A stretch of DNA of 64,000 bases from Mycobacterium sp. (GTDB taxonomy: Bacteria; Actinomycetota; Actinomycetes; Mycobacteriales; Mycobacteriaceae): positions 62,001-126,000 of the forward strand of contig NZ_JASBVP010000003.1 in the NCBI RefSeq assembly GCF_029961025.1, written 5' to 3'. The position numbers and the translations under genes are program-made. Below the pieces are notes generated by a model that did not search any database, was not told where the DNA came from, and saw only the letters and a list, made by a program, of their open reading frames with translations. Shown piece after piece: positions 47,628-59,452 of this stretch. Position 1 is the stretch's first letter. Every line of letters begins with the position of its first letter.

Positions 47628-47831
47628 ATGATAGTCAACGTGTTTCGGGTCATGAGCGCGCGACTGACACTTCTGGCGGGCGACGAGTCGGGCATGTCGA
47701 CGGTCGAGTACGCCATTGGGACGATCGCGGCCGCGGCCTTCGGCGCGATTCTTTACACGGTCGTCACCGGAGACTCCATTGTCTCGGCGTTGACCAAGAT
47801 CATCGGCCGCGCGCTGAACACCAAGGTGTAG
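47628..47831 (+). CDS. Flp-type pilin, DUF4244 (Rv3656c-like)
   Basis: A 67-aa prepilin. A short leader ends in DESGMSTVEYAIGTIAAAAFGAILYTVVTG: the glycine before MSTVEYA is the likely cleavage site, Glu5 of the mature form is present, and the hydrophobic assembly helix follows. The ATG with AGAAGGGA six bases upstream is chosen over an ATG six codons earlier. It should be the main pilus subunit. No prepilin peptidase gene is seen in the window. Confidence 0.87.
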   Translation: MIVNVFRVMSARLTLLAGDESGMSTVEYAIGTIAAAAFGAILYTVVTGDSIVSALTKIIGRALNTKV

Positions 47832-48157
47832 CCGACGATGCCGGCGCGAGCACCGTCGAGGCGGCACTGGCGATCGCCACGCTGGTGGTGGTGCTGGTGT
47901 TGTGCTTGGCGGGTCTCACCGCGGTGTCCATGCAGGTGCGCTGCGTCGACGCGGCCCGAGAGGCCGCCCGGCTGGCAGCGCGGGGCGATGACGGGTCGGC
48001 GGTTGCCGCGGCGCGCCGGATCGCGCCCGGAGGGGCGTCGGTGCAGGTGCGCCGAAACGGCGGGTTCGTCGTCGCGACGGTCACCGCGCGCTCCAGCCTG
48101 CTGCCGGAGTTGGTTATTGCTGCTCAGGGGATTTCAGTATCTGAGCTACCGCGGTGA
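47828..48157 (+). CDS. TadE-like pseudopilin (Rv3655c-like), start unclear
   Basis: About 109 codons from the pilin stop. The sequence AGASTVEAALAIATLVVVLVLCLAGLTAV is a typical TadE prepilin helix, followed by CVDAAREAARLAARGD. The frame contains no ATG, GTG or TTG near the expected start: the nearest is at 47555, inside the pilin gene. The start shown is only a frame marker (GTA codon). An ATG at 47838 in another frame would fit if one base were missing from this sequence. The end overlaps the next gene. Confidence 0.7.
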   Translation, partial: VADDAGASTVEAALAIATLVVVLVLCLAGLTAVSMQVRCVDAAREAARLAARGDDGSAVAAARRIAPGGASVQVRRNGGFVVATVTARSSLLPELVIAAQGISVSELPR

Positions 48158-48623
48158 TCGCGGGTCGGCGACCGTCGTGGCGGTGGCGATGGTCGGGGTA
48201 TTGCTGGGCGTTACCGGTGCCGGCGCGTACCTTGGTTCGGTCGTGGTGGCCCGTCATCGGGCGCAGGCGGCGGCCGATTTGGCCGCATTGGCCGGCGCGG
48301 CACGGCTACCAGCCGGAGCCGCGGCCGCCTGCTCCCGAGCGGCGGCGGTGGCCCGTCAGATGCGCGCCGACGACACACAGTGCGCGGTGCAAGGTCTCGA
48401 CGTCGTCGTCACCGTCGAGGTAGCCGTCGCCTTCGCCGGCGCAGCGCGGGCGGCGGCGCGAGCGGGACCCGAATCCCAACGGCGAGGTCACGGCCATCGG
48501 CCAGTTTCGCCCGCGTCGGCGCTGTCACGATGTCGAACAGCAACCGACCGGCGGGCCCCGGCGTGGCGCGCCACGGTGGGGTATCCAGGTGATGAAGCGT
48601 CGGCAGAAGAGGTGCGATCTTGA
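48117..48623 (+). CDS. TadE/TadG-like protein of the helicase/secretion neighbourhood (Rv3654c-like)
   Basis: About 168 aa. The core SATVVAVAMVGVLLGVTGAGAYLG is a membrane helix, followed by ARHRAQAAADLAALAGAARLP, typical of Flp pilus accessory proteins, and a soluble part with DVVVTVEVAVAF. The TTG start overlaps the TadE-like gene by about 40 bases and is the only standard start ahead of the helix. The last 50 residues are Arg-rich and poorly supported; M. tuberculosis Rv3654c is shorter, so a late frameshift is possible. Confidence 0.7.
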   Translation: MLLRGFQYLSYRGDRGSATVVAVAMVGVLLGVTGAGAYLGSVVVARHRAQAAADLAALAGAARLPAGAAAACSRAAAVARQMRADDTQCAVQGLDVVVTVEVAVAFAGAARAAARAGPESQRRGHGHRPVSPASALSRCRTATDRRAPAWRATVGYPGDEASAEEVRS

Positions 48624-50809
48624 CCGGCGGCCTGCGCCAGTCGATAACCGCGGCCTACGAGCGCGCGCAGAACTGGACGATCGCCTCGGATCCCGGATTG
48701 CTGCGGCTGCGGATGGCCACCCGGACGACGGCCGCATTGGTGTCCGCCCTATTGATCCTTTACCTGCTGACAAAAGCGACGGGACAGCCGTTAACCGTCG
48801 CGCTGCTCGGCGTCGTCATCACCATGATCGCGGCAAGATCGGTCAACGAGCCCGATCCGCGTCGGCAGAAGATCACGATGGCGCTGCTGCCGCTGCCCGC
48901 CGCACTGGCCATCACCGCCGGTGCGCTGCTCGCGCCCCACCGGGTGGCCAGCGAGGTTGTGTTCGTGGTGATCGTGTTCGCCGCTGTCTACATCCGCCGC
49001 TTCGGCGCGCGCGGAAGGGCGCTGGGGATGGTCGCATTCATGGCGTACTTCTTCACCTTGTATCTGCGCGCCCAAACCGCCGAACTGCCGTGGCTGATCG
49101 GGGCCGTCATCGTGGGCACCCTGTGCAGTTTTGTGATGAGCGGCTACGTTCTGCCGGATCGACCCCAACGCGTGCTGCGAGCCACCATGCGGTCACTGCG
49201 TGCGCAAATGGCCATCGTCGTCGACAGCACCGCCGAGGCGCTGCGGGCCGGGCGGTTCGATGAACGGCGGCGCCATCACCTGCGGATCCGAACCGCCCGG
49301 CTCAACGAGACCGCGTTGATGGTGCAGAGCCAGATCGAAGACAAAGTCAACCCGGCCGCACTATGGCCCGGGGTCAGCGGCGAGCACCTGGCCCTGTGGC
49401 TGTTCGACGCCGAACTCACCGTCGAGCGGGTCGCCACCGCCGGTGAACGAGCCGCGGCCGTCGCCCCAGAGATACCCGCTGCCGCTCGCGCCGAACTGGC
49501 TGCGGCACTAACCCAGCTCGCGCGGGCCATCCGCGCACCGCAACCCGAGGGGCTGCGACGGGCCGCGAACCGGGCTCAGCAGCTGCTCGATCAGCCGTCC
49601 ATCGCCACCGGCGACCCCGGCGGAGCCGCGGTGCGCCGCCTCGCCCTGGCGATAATCGCCACGGCGACAGCGGCTTCCGAAGTCCGCGCACTGGTCCAGC
49701 GCGCCACCACCGGCAGCACGAGCGCGCCGCCGTCGGCAGCCGCCGGCGGCGCACCGGACCAACAGGGCGGGCGGGAGCAACCGGGTCTGCGGCCAACGAC
49801 CCGGCAAGCCATCCAGGTAGCCGTGGCCGCGTCGCTGGCGATCGTCGCCGGCGAGTTGGTGTCCCCGGCCCGCTGGTATTGGGCGGTGATCGCTGCGTTC
49901 GTGATCTTCGTCGGCACCAACACCTGGGCCGAAACCCTGACCAAGGGCTGGCAGCGGCTGCTCGGCACCGCGCTCGGTGTGCCCTGCGGCATGCTGATCG
50001 CCACACTGGTCTCCGGTGACACCGCCGTGTCGATCGTGTTGATCTTCGTGTGCCTGTTCTGCGCCTTCTATTTAATGCAGGCCGGCTACAGCCTGATGAT
50101 CTTCTGGATCACCACGATGCTGGCACTGTTGTACGGTCTGCTCGGCGAGTTCACCGTCGACCTGCTGCTGCTGCGGGTCGAGGAGACCGCGATCGGCGCC
50201 GTCATCGGCGTCGCAGTAGCGATCCTGGTGCTGCCGAGCAACATTCGCACGGCCCTGCTCGACAATGCCCGCGCCTTTTTAACGACGCTGTCTGAGCTGA
50301 TCGAGACATCCGTGGCGACCCTGTTCGGCGCCGACACGGCCACGAGCCCGACCGAGACGGCGCGTCAACTCGACCGAAACCTGCAGCAGTTCCGCGTCAC
50401 TGCCAAGCCGCTGCTTGCCGGGGTCGCCGGCATGGCCGGACGGCGCAGCATCCGACGCAGCCTGCGGGTGCTCCGCGCCTGCGACCACTACGGGCGAACC
50501 CTGGCCCGCAATAGCGAACGATACGACGATGCCTCCCCGACGCTGACGGAGGCCGTCACTGCGGCCGCCGCACGGATTCGTCGCAACATCGACGTGCTGG
50601 CCACCCGCAACCGCGACCACACCGTGACCGTGATCCGTGCGACCGACTTGCTCGACACGGCAGAGACACTCGCCGGGCGCCGGGACGGCGAGCCCCAGCC
50701 GCGACCGGCTACCCGACAGCTCCTCACCGCGTTACACGCCCTGCGCCAAATCGACCGGGCGGTCGTCGCTGCCGCCATCGACCTCGGCGCCGACTACTCG
50801 TGGGGCTAA
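48620..50809 (+). CDS. FUSC-family membrane transporter (aromatic acid exporter-like)
   Basis: A 729-aa protein with two blocks of about five to six helices: residues 33-175 (TTAALVSALLILYLL onwards) and 390-535 (QAIQVAVAASLAIVAGELVS onwards). Each is followed by a helical soluble region, the layout of FUSC/ArAE exporters. The second block has RWYWAVIAAFVIFVGTNTWAETLTKG and the GWQRLLGTALGVPCG segment typical of the family. The TTG overlaps the Rv3654c-like stop (TTGA), so it rides on the tad transcript. In M. tuberculosis this place holds Rv3650-Rv3653 (PE/PE_PGRS genes). Confidence 0.87.
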   Translation: MTGGLRQSITAAYERAQNWTIASDPGLLRLRMATRTTAALVSALLILYLLTKATGQPLTVALLGVVITMIAARSVNEPDPRRQKITMALLPLPAALAITAGALLAPHRVASEVVFVVIVFAAVYIRRFGARGRALGMVAFMAYFFTLYLRAQTAELPWLIGAVIVGTLCSFVMSGYVLPDRPQRVLRATMRSLRAQMAIVVDSTAEALRAGRFDERRRHHLRIRTARLNETALMVQSQIEDKVNPAALWPGVSGEHLALWLFDAELTVERVATAGERAAAVAPEIPAAARAELAAALTQLARAIRAPQPEGLRRAANRAQQLLDQPSIATGDPGGAAVRRLALAIIATATAASEVRALVQRATTGSTSAPPSAAAGGAPDQQGGREQPGLRPTTRQAIQVAVAASLAIVAGELVSPARWYWAVIAAFVIFVGTNTWAETLTKGWQRLLGTALGVPCGMLIATLVSGDTAVSIVLIFVCLFCAFYLMQAGYSLMIFWITTMLALLYGLLGEFTVDLLLLRVEETAIGAVIGVAVAILVLPSNIRTALLDNARAFLTTLSELIETSVATLFGADTATSPTETARQLDRNLQQFRVTAKPLLAGVAGMAGRRSIRRSLRVLRACDHYGRTLARNSERYDDASPTLTEAVTAAAARIRRNIDVLATRNRDHTVTVIRATDLLDTAETLAGRRDGEPQPRPATRQLLTALHALRQIDRAVVAAAIDLGADYSWG

Positions 50810-50870
50810 CCAACCGAACTCGTTGCAAGTAAGTGATCTTTAGAGGGCGCCATTACCCAACCAACCTCAT

Positions 50871-50889
50871 CCCCGGCTGAAAACCGGGG
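50871..50889. terminator. Hairpin between convergent genes
   Basis: CCCCGG and CCGGGG form a 6-bp stem with loop CTGAAAA in the 350-base spacer between the FUSC and helicase stops. No T run follows. Nothing else is recognisable in the spacer. Confidence 0.4.
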
Positions 50890-51159
50890 TCTGATCTGTT
50901 CTAGGGTCGGGCCGAGCGCGGCGTGTTCAGCAGCGGCCATCGGGTGGTGGCGTTTCTGGTGGTCGCCCGCGACAACTGCGCTCGATACGGCGGCCGCCGA
51001 TGCCGGCTGCGAACCGTCCGCGTCGTGCGCCGAATACCGCATGAATCCCGTTAGTCGCAGCGGGCGGTGTCACGGCCCGTATCGTCACCGGCAGAAGACA
51101 ACGGCATTGGCGAACTGGGCGAACTCGGCGCCGACGGTGGTCGCCGTTCGCGCCGAGGC

Positions 51160-53484
51160 TCAGTCTGAGCCACGAGCCAGCCACGCGAGCACCAGGCGTA
51201 GCACTCGGACGGCACCCGCCTTGTCCAGCGGCTCGTTGCCGTTGCCGCACTTTGGGGATTGCACGCACGACGGGCATCCGTTCGGGCATTCGCACGCCTC
51301 GATCGCCGCCGCGGTCGCACCCAGCCACACGCTTGCCTGGTGGAAGCCGCGTTCCGCGAAACCGGCCCCGCCGGGATAGCCGTCGTAGACGAAGACGGTG
51401 GGCAGCCGGGCCAGGGGATCGGGACCCGCCGCGGTGGACAGGCCACCGATGTCGCCGCGGTCACAGCTGGCCACCAGGGGCAGCAGCCCGATCGCGGCAT
51501 GCTCGGCGGCGTGCAGCGATCCGGGAATCCGGGGAGCGTCCACACCGCTGAGTGCTAACGCCTCGGGGGTGATGGTGTACATCACCGCGGTGGTGGCCAG
51601 TGTGTGCGCCGGCATGTCGAGGTCGATGAAGTCGATCACCTCCCCGGTGAGCCGGCGGCGCAGGTAACCCACGACCCGGCTGGTGACCGCAACCGGGACC
51701 AGGCCCAGCGTGACCGGCCCGAACCGCCGCCGTTCGCCGGCACCGGTCACGGCGATGTCGGTGAGTTCCCGGGCGAACGTCGCATAGCCGGGGTCCTCCG
51801 CGTGCACGAAGGCGATCCCGTCTTGGGTGTTCAGCGAGTCGACGACGTAACTGTCGCCTTGATGCAGATAGACCGCCCCGGGGTGAACCGTGGCCGGCGC
51901 CTGGTTGACGCCGACACTGCCCAGCAGGCGCCCGGTGTCCGCCTCCACGATGACGATCTGGCCGCCGGTGGGGCCGCGGATGTCCACCGCGGTGTGCGGT
52001 TCTGCCCCGGGGGCGGGGAAATACCTGCCGGACCGTCGCCGCAACAACCCCTCGCCGACCAGCTCCGCCGCCACCCCCTCGGCACCGAGTTCTCGGACTT
52101 CGGCATCCTCGAGCGGCAGTTCGGTTGCCGCGCACAACAACTGGGGTCCGAGGACGTACGGGTTTCCCGGGTCGATCACCACGCGCTCGATCGGCTTGTC
52201 CAAGAGCGCGGCGGGGTGATGGACCAGATACGTGTCCAGGGGGTCATCGCGAGCGATCAGCACGATCAGCGCCTCCTGGCCGCGCCGTCCCGACCGGCCG
52301 GCCTGCTGCCAGAACGAGGTGACGGTGCCGGGAAAACCGGCCAGCACCACCGCGTCCAGTCCGGCGATATCCACGCCCAACTCCAGCGCGCTGGTGGTGG
52401 CCAGCCCGCACAGCCGGCCCTCGGCCAGGGCATGCTCCAGCGCGCTGCGGTCCTCGGCCAGATAACCCGCTCGGTAGGACGCCACCTTCTCGGCGAGCTG
52501 CGGAGCGATATCGGCCAGTCGTTCCCGGGCGCTCAGCGCGGTCAGCTCCGCACCCCGACGCGAGCGGGCGAACGTCAGCGTCCGCGCCCCCTCGGCGATC
52601 AGGTCCGCCATCACCCGTGCCGCCTCGGCACCGGCGGAGCGCCGCAGCGGCGCCCCGTTCTCCCCGGTCAGGTCGGCGCGCAGCGCGGGCTCCCACAGCG
52701 CCACCGTGCGTGCCCCTTGGGGGGAGCCGTCCTCGGTGACCTCCTCGACCGGCCGGCCGATGAGCTCGGATGCCGTCGCGCCCGGCGAGGCCGTCGTCGC
52801 GCTGGCGAAGATCACCGTCGGCGCCGCCGAATAACGCGCGCACAACCGCAACAGGCGGCGCAGCACCATCGACACATTTGAGCCGAAAATACCTCGGTAG
52901 TAATGACATTCGTCGACGACCAGAAAGCGAAGGCCGCGCAGAAAGGCGGCCCAGCGGGGGTGGTTACGCAGCATCGACAGGTGCACCATGTCGGGGTTGG
53001 AAAAAAGCCACCGGGAGCGCTCGCGAGCGAAACGGCGAACCTCTTGGGGGCTGTCCCCGTCGTACGCCGTGGGCGCCACGTCGGCCAGTCGGGGGATCGC
53101 TGCGGTCAGCGCCATCGCAGCGCGCAGCTGGTCGTGGCCGAGTGCTTTGGTCGGCGACAGGTACAGCGCCCGGGCTCTCGGATCCGTGGCCAGCGCGTTG
53201 AGAATCGGGAGTTGATAGGCCAGGGATTTTCCCGAAGCGGTGCCGGTGCTCACCACCACATGACGGCCCGCGTGGGCCAGCTCGGCGGCCTCACACTGGT
53301 GCGACCATGGCGCGGGGATTCCCCGATCGGTGAACGCCCGAACCACGTCGGGCTCGGCCCAGCCCGGCCAACCTCGTGTCCGGCCGGTTCGTGGCGGCAG
53401 TCGGGCGACATGGCGCAGCGGATGCTCGTTCGGCTCGGTCCCGGCGATCACGGCGGCGAGCAGTTTGTCGCCGAAACTCGCCAT
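51160..53484 (-). CDS. DECH-box helicase with DUF1998 domain (Rv3649-like)
   Basis: A 774-aa superfamily 2 helicase of the MrfA/YprA type. Motif I is STGTASGKSLAYQLP, motif II VVDECHYYRG, motif III FASATTA, and motif VI QAGRSGRRGQ. A C-terminal DUF1998 domain holds a four-Cys metal site (CECPNGCPSC, then SPKCGNGNE). Related enzymes repair mitomycin-type DNA damage. The ATG giving MASFGDKLL is preferred: GGGGAGGG lies just upstream and the extra frame is Arg-rich. It is always found near tad loci in actinobacteria. Confidence 0.92.
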   Translation of the reverse strand: MASFGDKLLAAVIAGTEPNEHPLRHVARLPPRTGRTRGWPGWAEPDVVRAFTDRGIPAPWSHQCEAAELAHAGRHVVVSTGTASGKSLAYQLPILNALATDPRARALYLSPTKALGHDQLRAAMALTAAIPRLADVAPTAYDGDSPQEVRRFARERSRWLFSNPDMVHLSMLRNHPRWAAFLRGLRFLVVDECHYYRGIFGSNVSMVLRRLLRLCARYSAAPTVIFASATTASPGATASELIGRPVEEVTEDGSPQGARTVALWEPALRADLTGENGAPLRRSAGAEAARVMADLIAEGARTLTFARSRRGAELTALSARERLADIAPQLAEKVASYRAGYLAEDRSALEHALAEGRLCGLATTSALELGVDIAGLDAVVLAGFPGTVTSFWQQAGRSGRRGQEALIVLIARDDPLDTYLVHHPAALLDKPIERVVIDPGNPYVLGPQLLCAATELPLEDAEVRELGAEGVAAELVGEGLLRRRSGRYFPAPGAEPHTAVDIRGPTGGQIVIVEADTGRLLGSVGVNQAPATVHPGAVYLHQGDSYVVDSLNTQDGIAFVHAEDPGYATFARELTDIAVTGAGERRRFGPVTLGLVPVAVTSRVVGYLRRRLTGEVIDFIDLDMPAHTLATTAVMYTITPEALALSGVDAPRIPGSLHAAEHAAIGLLPLVASCDRGDIGGLSTAAGPDPLARLPTVFVYDGYPGGAGFAERGFHQASVWLGATAAAIEACECPNGCPSCVQSPKCGNGNEPLDKAGAVRVLRLVLAWLARGSD

Positions 53485-53769
53485 TGTTCGCCCTCCCCGC
53501 ACTGGTGGCTGTCGGTGCCGGCGGAAGCGTTTCATCGAGCGCCGCCCCGCGTCATCGCCGGCCCGCACCAGAATTGTTCACCGGCCGGTTGCTGAATCGA
53601 TCACCTGGGGGCTGTTGCCGACACCACGGACATGGTTGACTAATGACGGCAACAGCTTCTGTGTTCGTGTCAAACTTTCGCAGGATCGACGTTGCGGCCG
53701 TGGTTCTGGCGAGGGTTACGCCGGGTGAAGTTCCGGCGACTCCGCGCGGTATGGCGGTCACAGCGGGCC

Positions 53770-53794
53770 CGGTGCACCGGAGGGCGGTGCACCG
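53770..53794. promoter_or_regulatory. Two identical palindromes in the cspA leader
   Basis: CGGTGCACCG occurs at 53770 and at 53785, each a perfect 10-bp palindrome, 15 bases apart. They lie about 30 bases ahead of the cspA start. They could be a protein site or alternative hairpins in the mRNA leader. Confidence 0.45.
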
Positions 53795-53823
53795 CACCAG
53801 AAAGAGTAAGGAAAGATCGAGAA

Positions 53824-54027
53824 ATGCCACAGGGAACTGTGAAGTGGTTCAACGCGGAGAAGGGGTTCGGCTTTATTGCCCCGGAGGACGGTTCGGCCGA
53901 CGTGTTCGTCCACTACACGGAGATCCAGGGAACGGGCTTCCGCACCCTTGAAGAAAACCAGAGGGTCGAGTTCGAGATCGGCCACAGCCCCAAGGGGCCG
54001 CAGGCCACGAGCGTGCGCTCCATCTAA
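53824..54027 (+). CDS. cspA: Cold-shock protein CspA
   Basis: A 67-aa single cold-shock domain. RNP1 is [11 protein letters not shown] and RNP2 [10 protein letters not shown]. It starts [14 protein letters not shown], the invariant N-terminus. It binds single-stranded RNA and DNA as an RNA chaperone. A leader of over 100 bases without a gene lies upstream, usual for csp mRNAs. AAGGAAAG is near the start. Confidence 0.96.
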   Translation: MPQGTVKWFNAEKGFGFIAPEDGSADVFVHYTEIQGTGFRTLEENQRVEFEIGHSPKGPQATSVRSI

Positions 54028-54059
54028 CCAGCGGGCGCGAACTCAACCGGCTGATTCTG

Positions 54060-54103
54060 AAACCCCCGGCACGGTCGCGATTGAGGGGCTGGCCGGGGGT
54101 TTT
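54060..54103 (+). terminator. Intrinsic terminator after cspA
   Basis: AAACCCCCGGC pairs with GCCGGGGGTTT across a 21-base loop, and the 3' arm ends in TTTT. This is one of the few classical terminators in the window. Confidence 0.75.
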
Positions 54104-54254
54104 GGTTACGGCCGGTATCGACGTACACCGCCCCCGCTGCCGCAGCGCTCCGCCCGCAGCGGGTTCACCCGTGGGGTCCGGCCGGTTCGTCGGCTTCCCG
54201 GGCCGTATCCGGGCCCGGCGGGCGTCGTCGCCGGGCGGGCCTACCGTCGGTGAC

Positions 54255-54833
54255 GTGGGTCAGCTGTCTTTCTTCGCGGCCGAGTCGACGCCGCCCAGCG
54301 TCGCCGACCTCACCGGGGTGCTGGCCGCGTCGGGCCAGATCGTGCAGATCGGCGACGGTGCGCGGCTGTCCGTCGTGGTTGGGCAGCTGTGGCGGGCCTC
54401 CGCGCTGGCCGAGATGGTCGACGAGGCCGGCTTGGTGGCCGAGATCACCCGGACCGACGAGGACCATCCCCTGGTCCGCACCGGTGTTGACCCCCGCTTG
54501 CGCGATGTCCTCGCGCAGTGGACCCGGGGAGCGGTTAAGACCGTGCCCCCGCTGTGGCTGCCCGGGCCGCGGGCACTGCGGGCGTGGGCCCTGGCGGCCG
54601 GGACCGCGGATGCCGGCCGTTATCTGCTGGGTCTGGATCCGCGCGCTCCGCAGACCTATTCGCCGCTGGCCTCGGCGTTGATGCGGATCGGGATGGCGCC
54701 GACGCTCCTCGGTACCCGAGGCGCCCGCCCGGCGCTGCGGATCAGCGGCCGGCGCCGGTTATCGCTCCTGGTAGAACACGTGGGGGAATGCCCCGACGAC
54801 TCCGAGGCGTTGTCGCAGTGGCCGCACCTGTAG
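54255..54833 (+). CDS. Conserved hypothetical (Rv3647c-like)
   Basis: A 192-aa soluble protein, the same length as Rv3647c. It begins VGQLSFFAAESTPPSVADL and contains a DPRLRDVLAQWTRGAVKTVPP block and a basic C-terminal stretch (ISGRRRLSLLVEHVGECP). I recognise no catalytic motif. The GTG start is preceded by poor spacing to a ribosome-binding site, so it may be leaderless. It sits between cspA and topA on the same strand. Confidence 0.8.
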   Translation: MGQLSFFAAESTPPSVADLTGVLAASGQIVQIGDGARLSVVVGQLWRASALAEMVDEAGLVAEITRTDEDHPLVRTGVDPRLRDVLAQWTRGAVKTVPPLWLPGPRALRAWALAAGTADAGRYLLGLDPRAPQTYSPLASALMRIGMAPTLLGTRGARPALRISGRRRLSLLVEHVGECPDDSEALSQWPHL

Positions 54834-54989
54834 CGGCTCGGGCAGTGCCCGTGCTCCCGGGGGTCGGTTTGCGTTAGCCCGTCCCGGGTGTCACATTGTC
54901 AGTTGTCCACAGGGCCGAGGGGACCACCGCGCCGGACGCCGGAGGTCATCCCGCCGGTACGGACGCAAGAGAAGTGGAGCGTAAACGCA

Positions 54990-57752
<2,763 letters not shown>

Positions 57753-57757
57753 CTTAG

Positions 57758-59431
57758 CTAGGTGACCTGGCTGGAGAGCTCTTCGGGGGCGGCGAGGCGC
57801 ACCGGTCGGGCCAACTGGGTGGGCACCGTTCGTCCGCGTAATTCGACGACTTCCCCGACATTCCAGCACAGCGCCTCGGAGTCCAGTGCGCGACTGACGG
57901 CGATGGCCGAGGCCAGTACGTGGCCCTCCTCGAGCTTGGCCAGCTCGGTGAGCCGAGCGGCCTCGTTGACCGGGTCACCGATGACGGTGTATTCGAAACG
58001 GGCTTGCGCGCCGATGTGGCCGGCGATAGCGCGACCGGCCGACACCCCGATGCCGAAGTCCGCCGATCCGATCACCGGGAGCAGGGCGTCGTGCAGCTCA
58101 CGGGCGGCTGCCAGTGCCGCGCCGGAGGCGTCCGGGTGTTCGATGGGCGCGCCGAAAATCGCCAGCGCGGCATCGCCCTGGAATTTGTTGACGAAACCGC
58201 CGTGTCGCCCGACGGTGTCCACCACCACCCGGAAGAACTCGTTGAGCAGGTTGACGACCTCGGCGGGAGGTCGTGTGGCGGCCAGCTGGGTAGAGCCCAC
58301 CAGGTCGACGAATAGCACCGCGACGTCGCGCTCCCGCCCGCCCAATTCGGTGCCGCGCTCTAATGCCCGGCGCGCGACGTCTTCACCGACGTAGCGGCCG
58401 AACAGGTCGCGCAACCGCTGGCGTTCGGCCAGGTCGCGCACCATGTCGTTGAAGCCGGCCTGCAGCATACCCAGTTCGCTGGCGTCATAGATCTGCATGT
58501 GTGCGTTGTAGTTGCCGCGCTGCACCTCGCCGAGGGCCCAGCGCAGCTGCCGCAGCGGGTCGGCGATTGACATGGCCGCCAGCAAGGTGCTGATCAGTCC
58601 GATGACCAACGCGGCCAGCGCCATCAGCAGGATCGGGGTGAACAGCTTCTCGGGTGCCGCACGCAGCAGCGAAGCTTTGTCGGCCACCACCGCGAGGACG
58701 ATCCCCAGCAGCGGCACACCGGTGGATAACGCCCAGGTCAGCATCTGGCGCAGAATGACACCGGGAGCCCGGACGTTCTCCGGCACACCGCCACGCAGGG
58801 CGGCGACGGCCACCGGGCGCAGCACCCGCTCGGACTGCAAGTAGCCGATGATCGCGGTGGCGGTGGCGGCCAGGGCGGTCGCGACCGCCACCACCGGCGC
58901 CGCGTGCTTGGCCACCGGCCAGCTGGCGATGATGAACGCCACCCCGCCGACAAACCAGTACCCCAGGCTGATCAGTGTGCGGTAGAAGGGCATCCGCAGC
59001 GCCCGGATCCGGGCCAGCTCGGTCGTCGCGGGGTCGGCGTCATCGAGCAGCCCGTCGCGCCGCTGCCAGCGGAAGACCGGCACCAGCAGCCGTACGCTGA
59101 TCGAAAACCCGGTGGCCCACAGCGCAATCACCACCAGGGCGAAGATCGCCAGGTTGGTGCGGGGCAGATCCTGCAGCTCGACCCGATCCTCCGGCGGCAG
59201 GCCGTAGCGCAAGAACCCGAGCACCAGCAAAGCGCCGATGATGTCGGCCTGCATCATGCTCAGCGAGAACACCGGCCACGGGGTACGCACCAGCCACCGG
59301 AGGAATCCACCGATCCGCCGGGGAAGTGCCGTTACGGTGCTCACCAGCCCACCGTATCGGTCGGCGGGGAGGTAGCGGGACGAACCGGTGCCCCAAATCG
59401 GGGATTGCTCATCATCGGGGTGTATCGGCAT
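57758..59431 (-). CDS. Membrane class III adenylate cyclase with HAMP domain (Rv3645-like)
   Basis: A 557-aa cyclase making cAMP. About six membrane helices (residues 50-270) precede a HAMP domain (AAMSIADPLRQLRWALGEVQRGNY) and a class III catalytic domain. Catalytic residues seen: metal Asp in VLFVDLVGST, adenine-selecting Lys in NKFQGDAA (with the second Asp), and Asn/Arg in GDPVNEAARL. With Crp elsewhere in the window it belongs to the cAMP signalling set; M. tuberculosis Rv3645 is linked to fatty-acid-induced cAMP. The start may be a little downstream. Confidence 0.93.
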   Translation of the reverse strand: MPIHPDDEQSPIWGTGSSRYLPADRYGGLVSTVTALPRRIGGFLRWLVRTPWPVFSLSMMQADIIGALLVLGFLRYGLPPEDRVELQDLPRTNLAIFALVVIALWATGFSISVRLLVPVFRWQRRDGLLDDADPATTELARIRALRMPFYRTLISLGYWFVGGVAFIIASWPVAKHAAPVVAVATALAATATAIIGYLQSERVLRPVAVAALRGGVPENVRAPGVILRQMLTWALSTGVPLLGIVLAVVADKASLLRAAPEKLFTPILLMALAALVIGLISTLLAAMSIADPLRQLRWALGEVQRGNYNAHMQIYDASELGMLQAGFNDMVRDLAERQRLRDLFGRYVGEDVARRALERGTELGGRERDVAVLFVDLVGSTQLAATRPPAEVVNLLNEFFRVVVDTVGRHGGFVNKFQGDAALAIFGAPIEHPDASGAALAAARELHDALLPVIGSADFGIGVSAGRAIAGHIGAQARFEYTVIGDPVNEAARLTELAKLEEGHVLASAIAVSRALDSEALCWNVGEVVELRGRTVPTQLARPVRLAAPEELSSQVT

Positions 59432-59452
59432 GACAGGCTACCGTTGGCGGTG

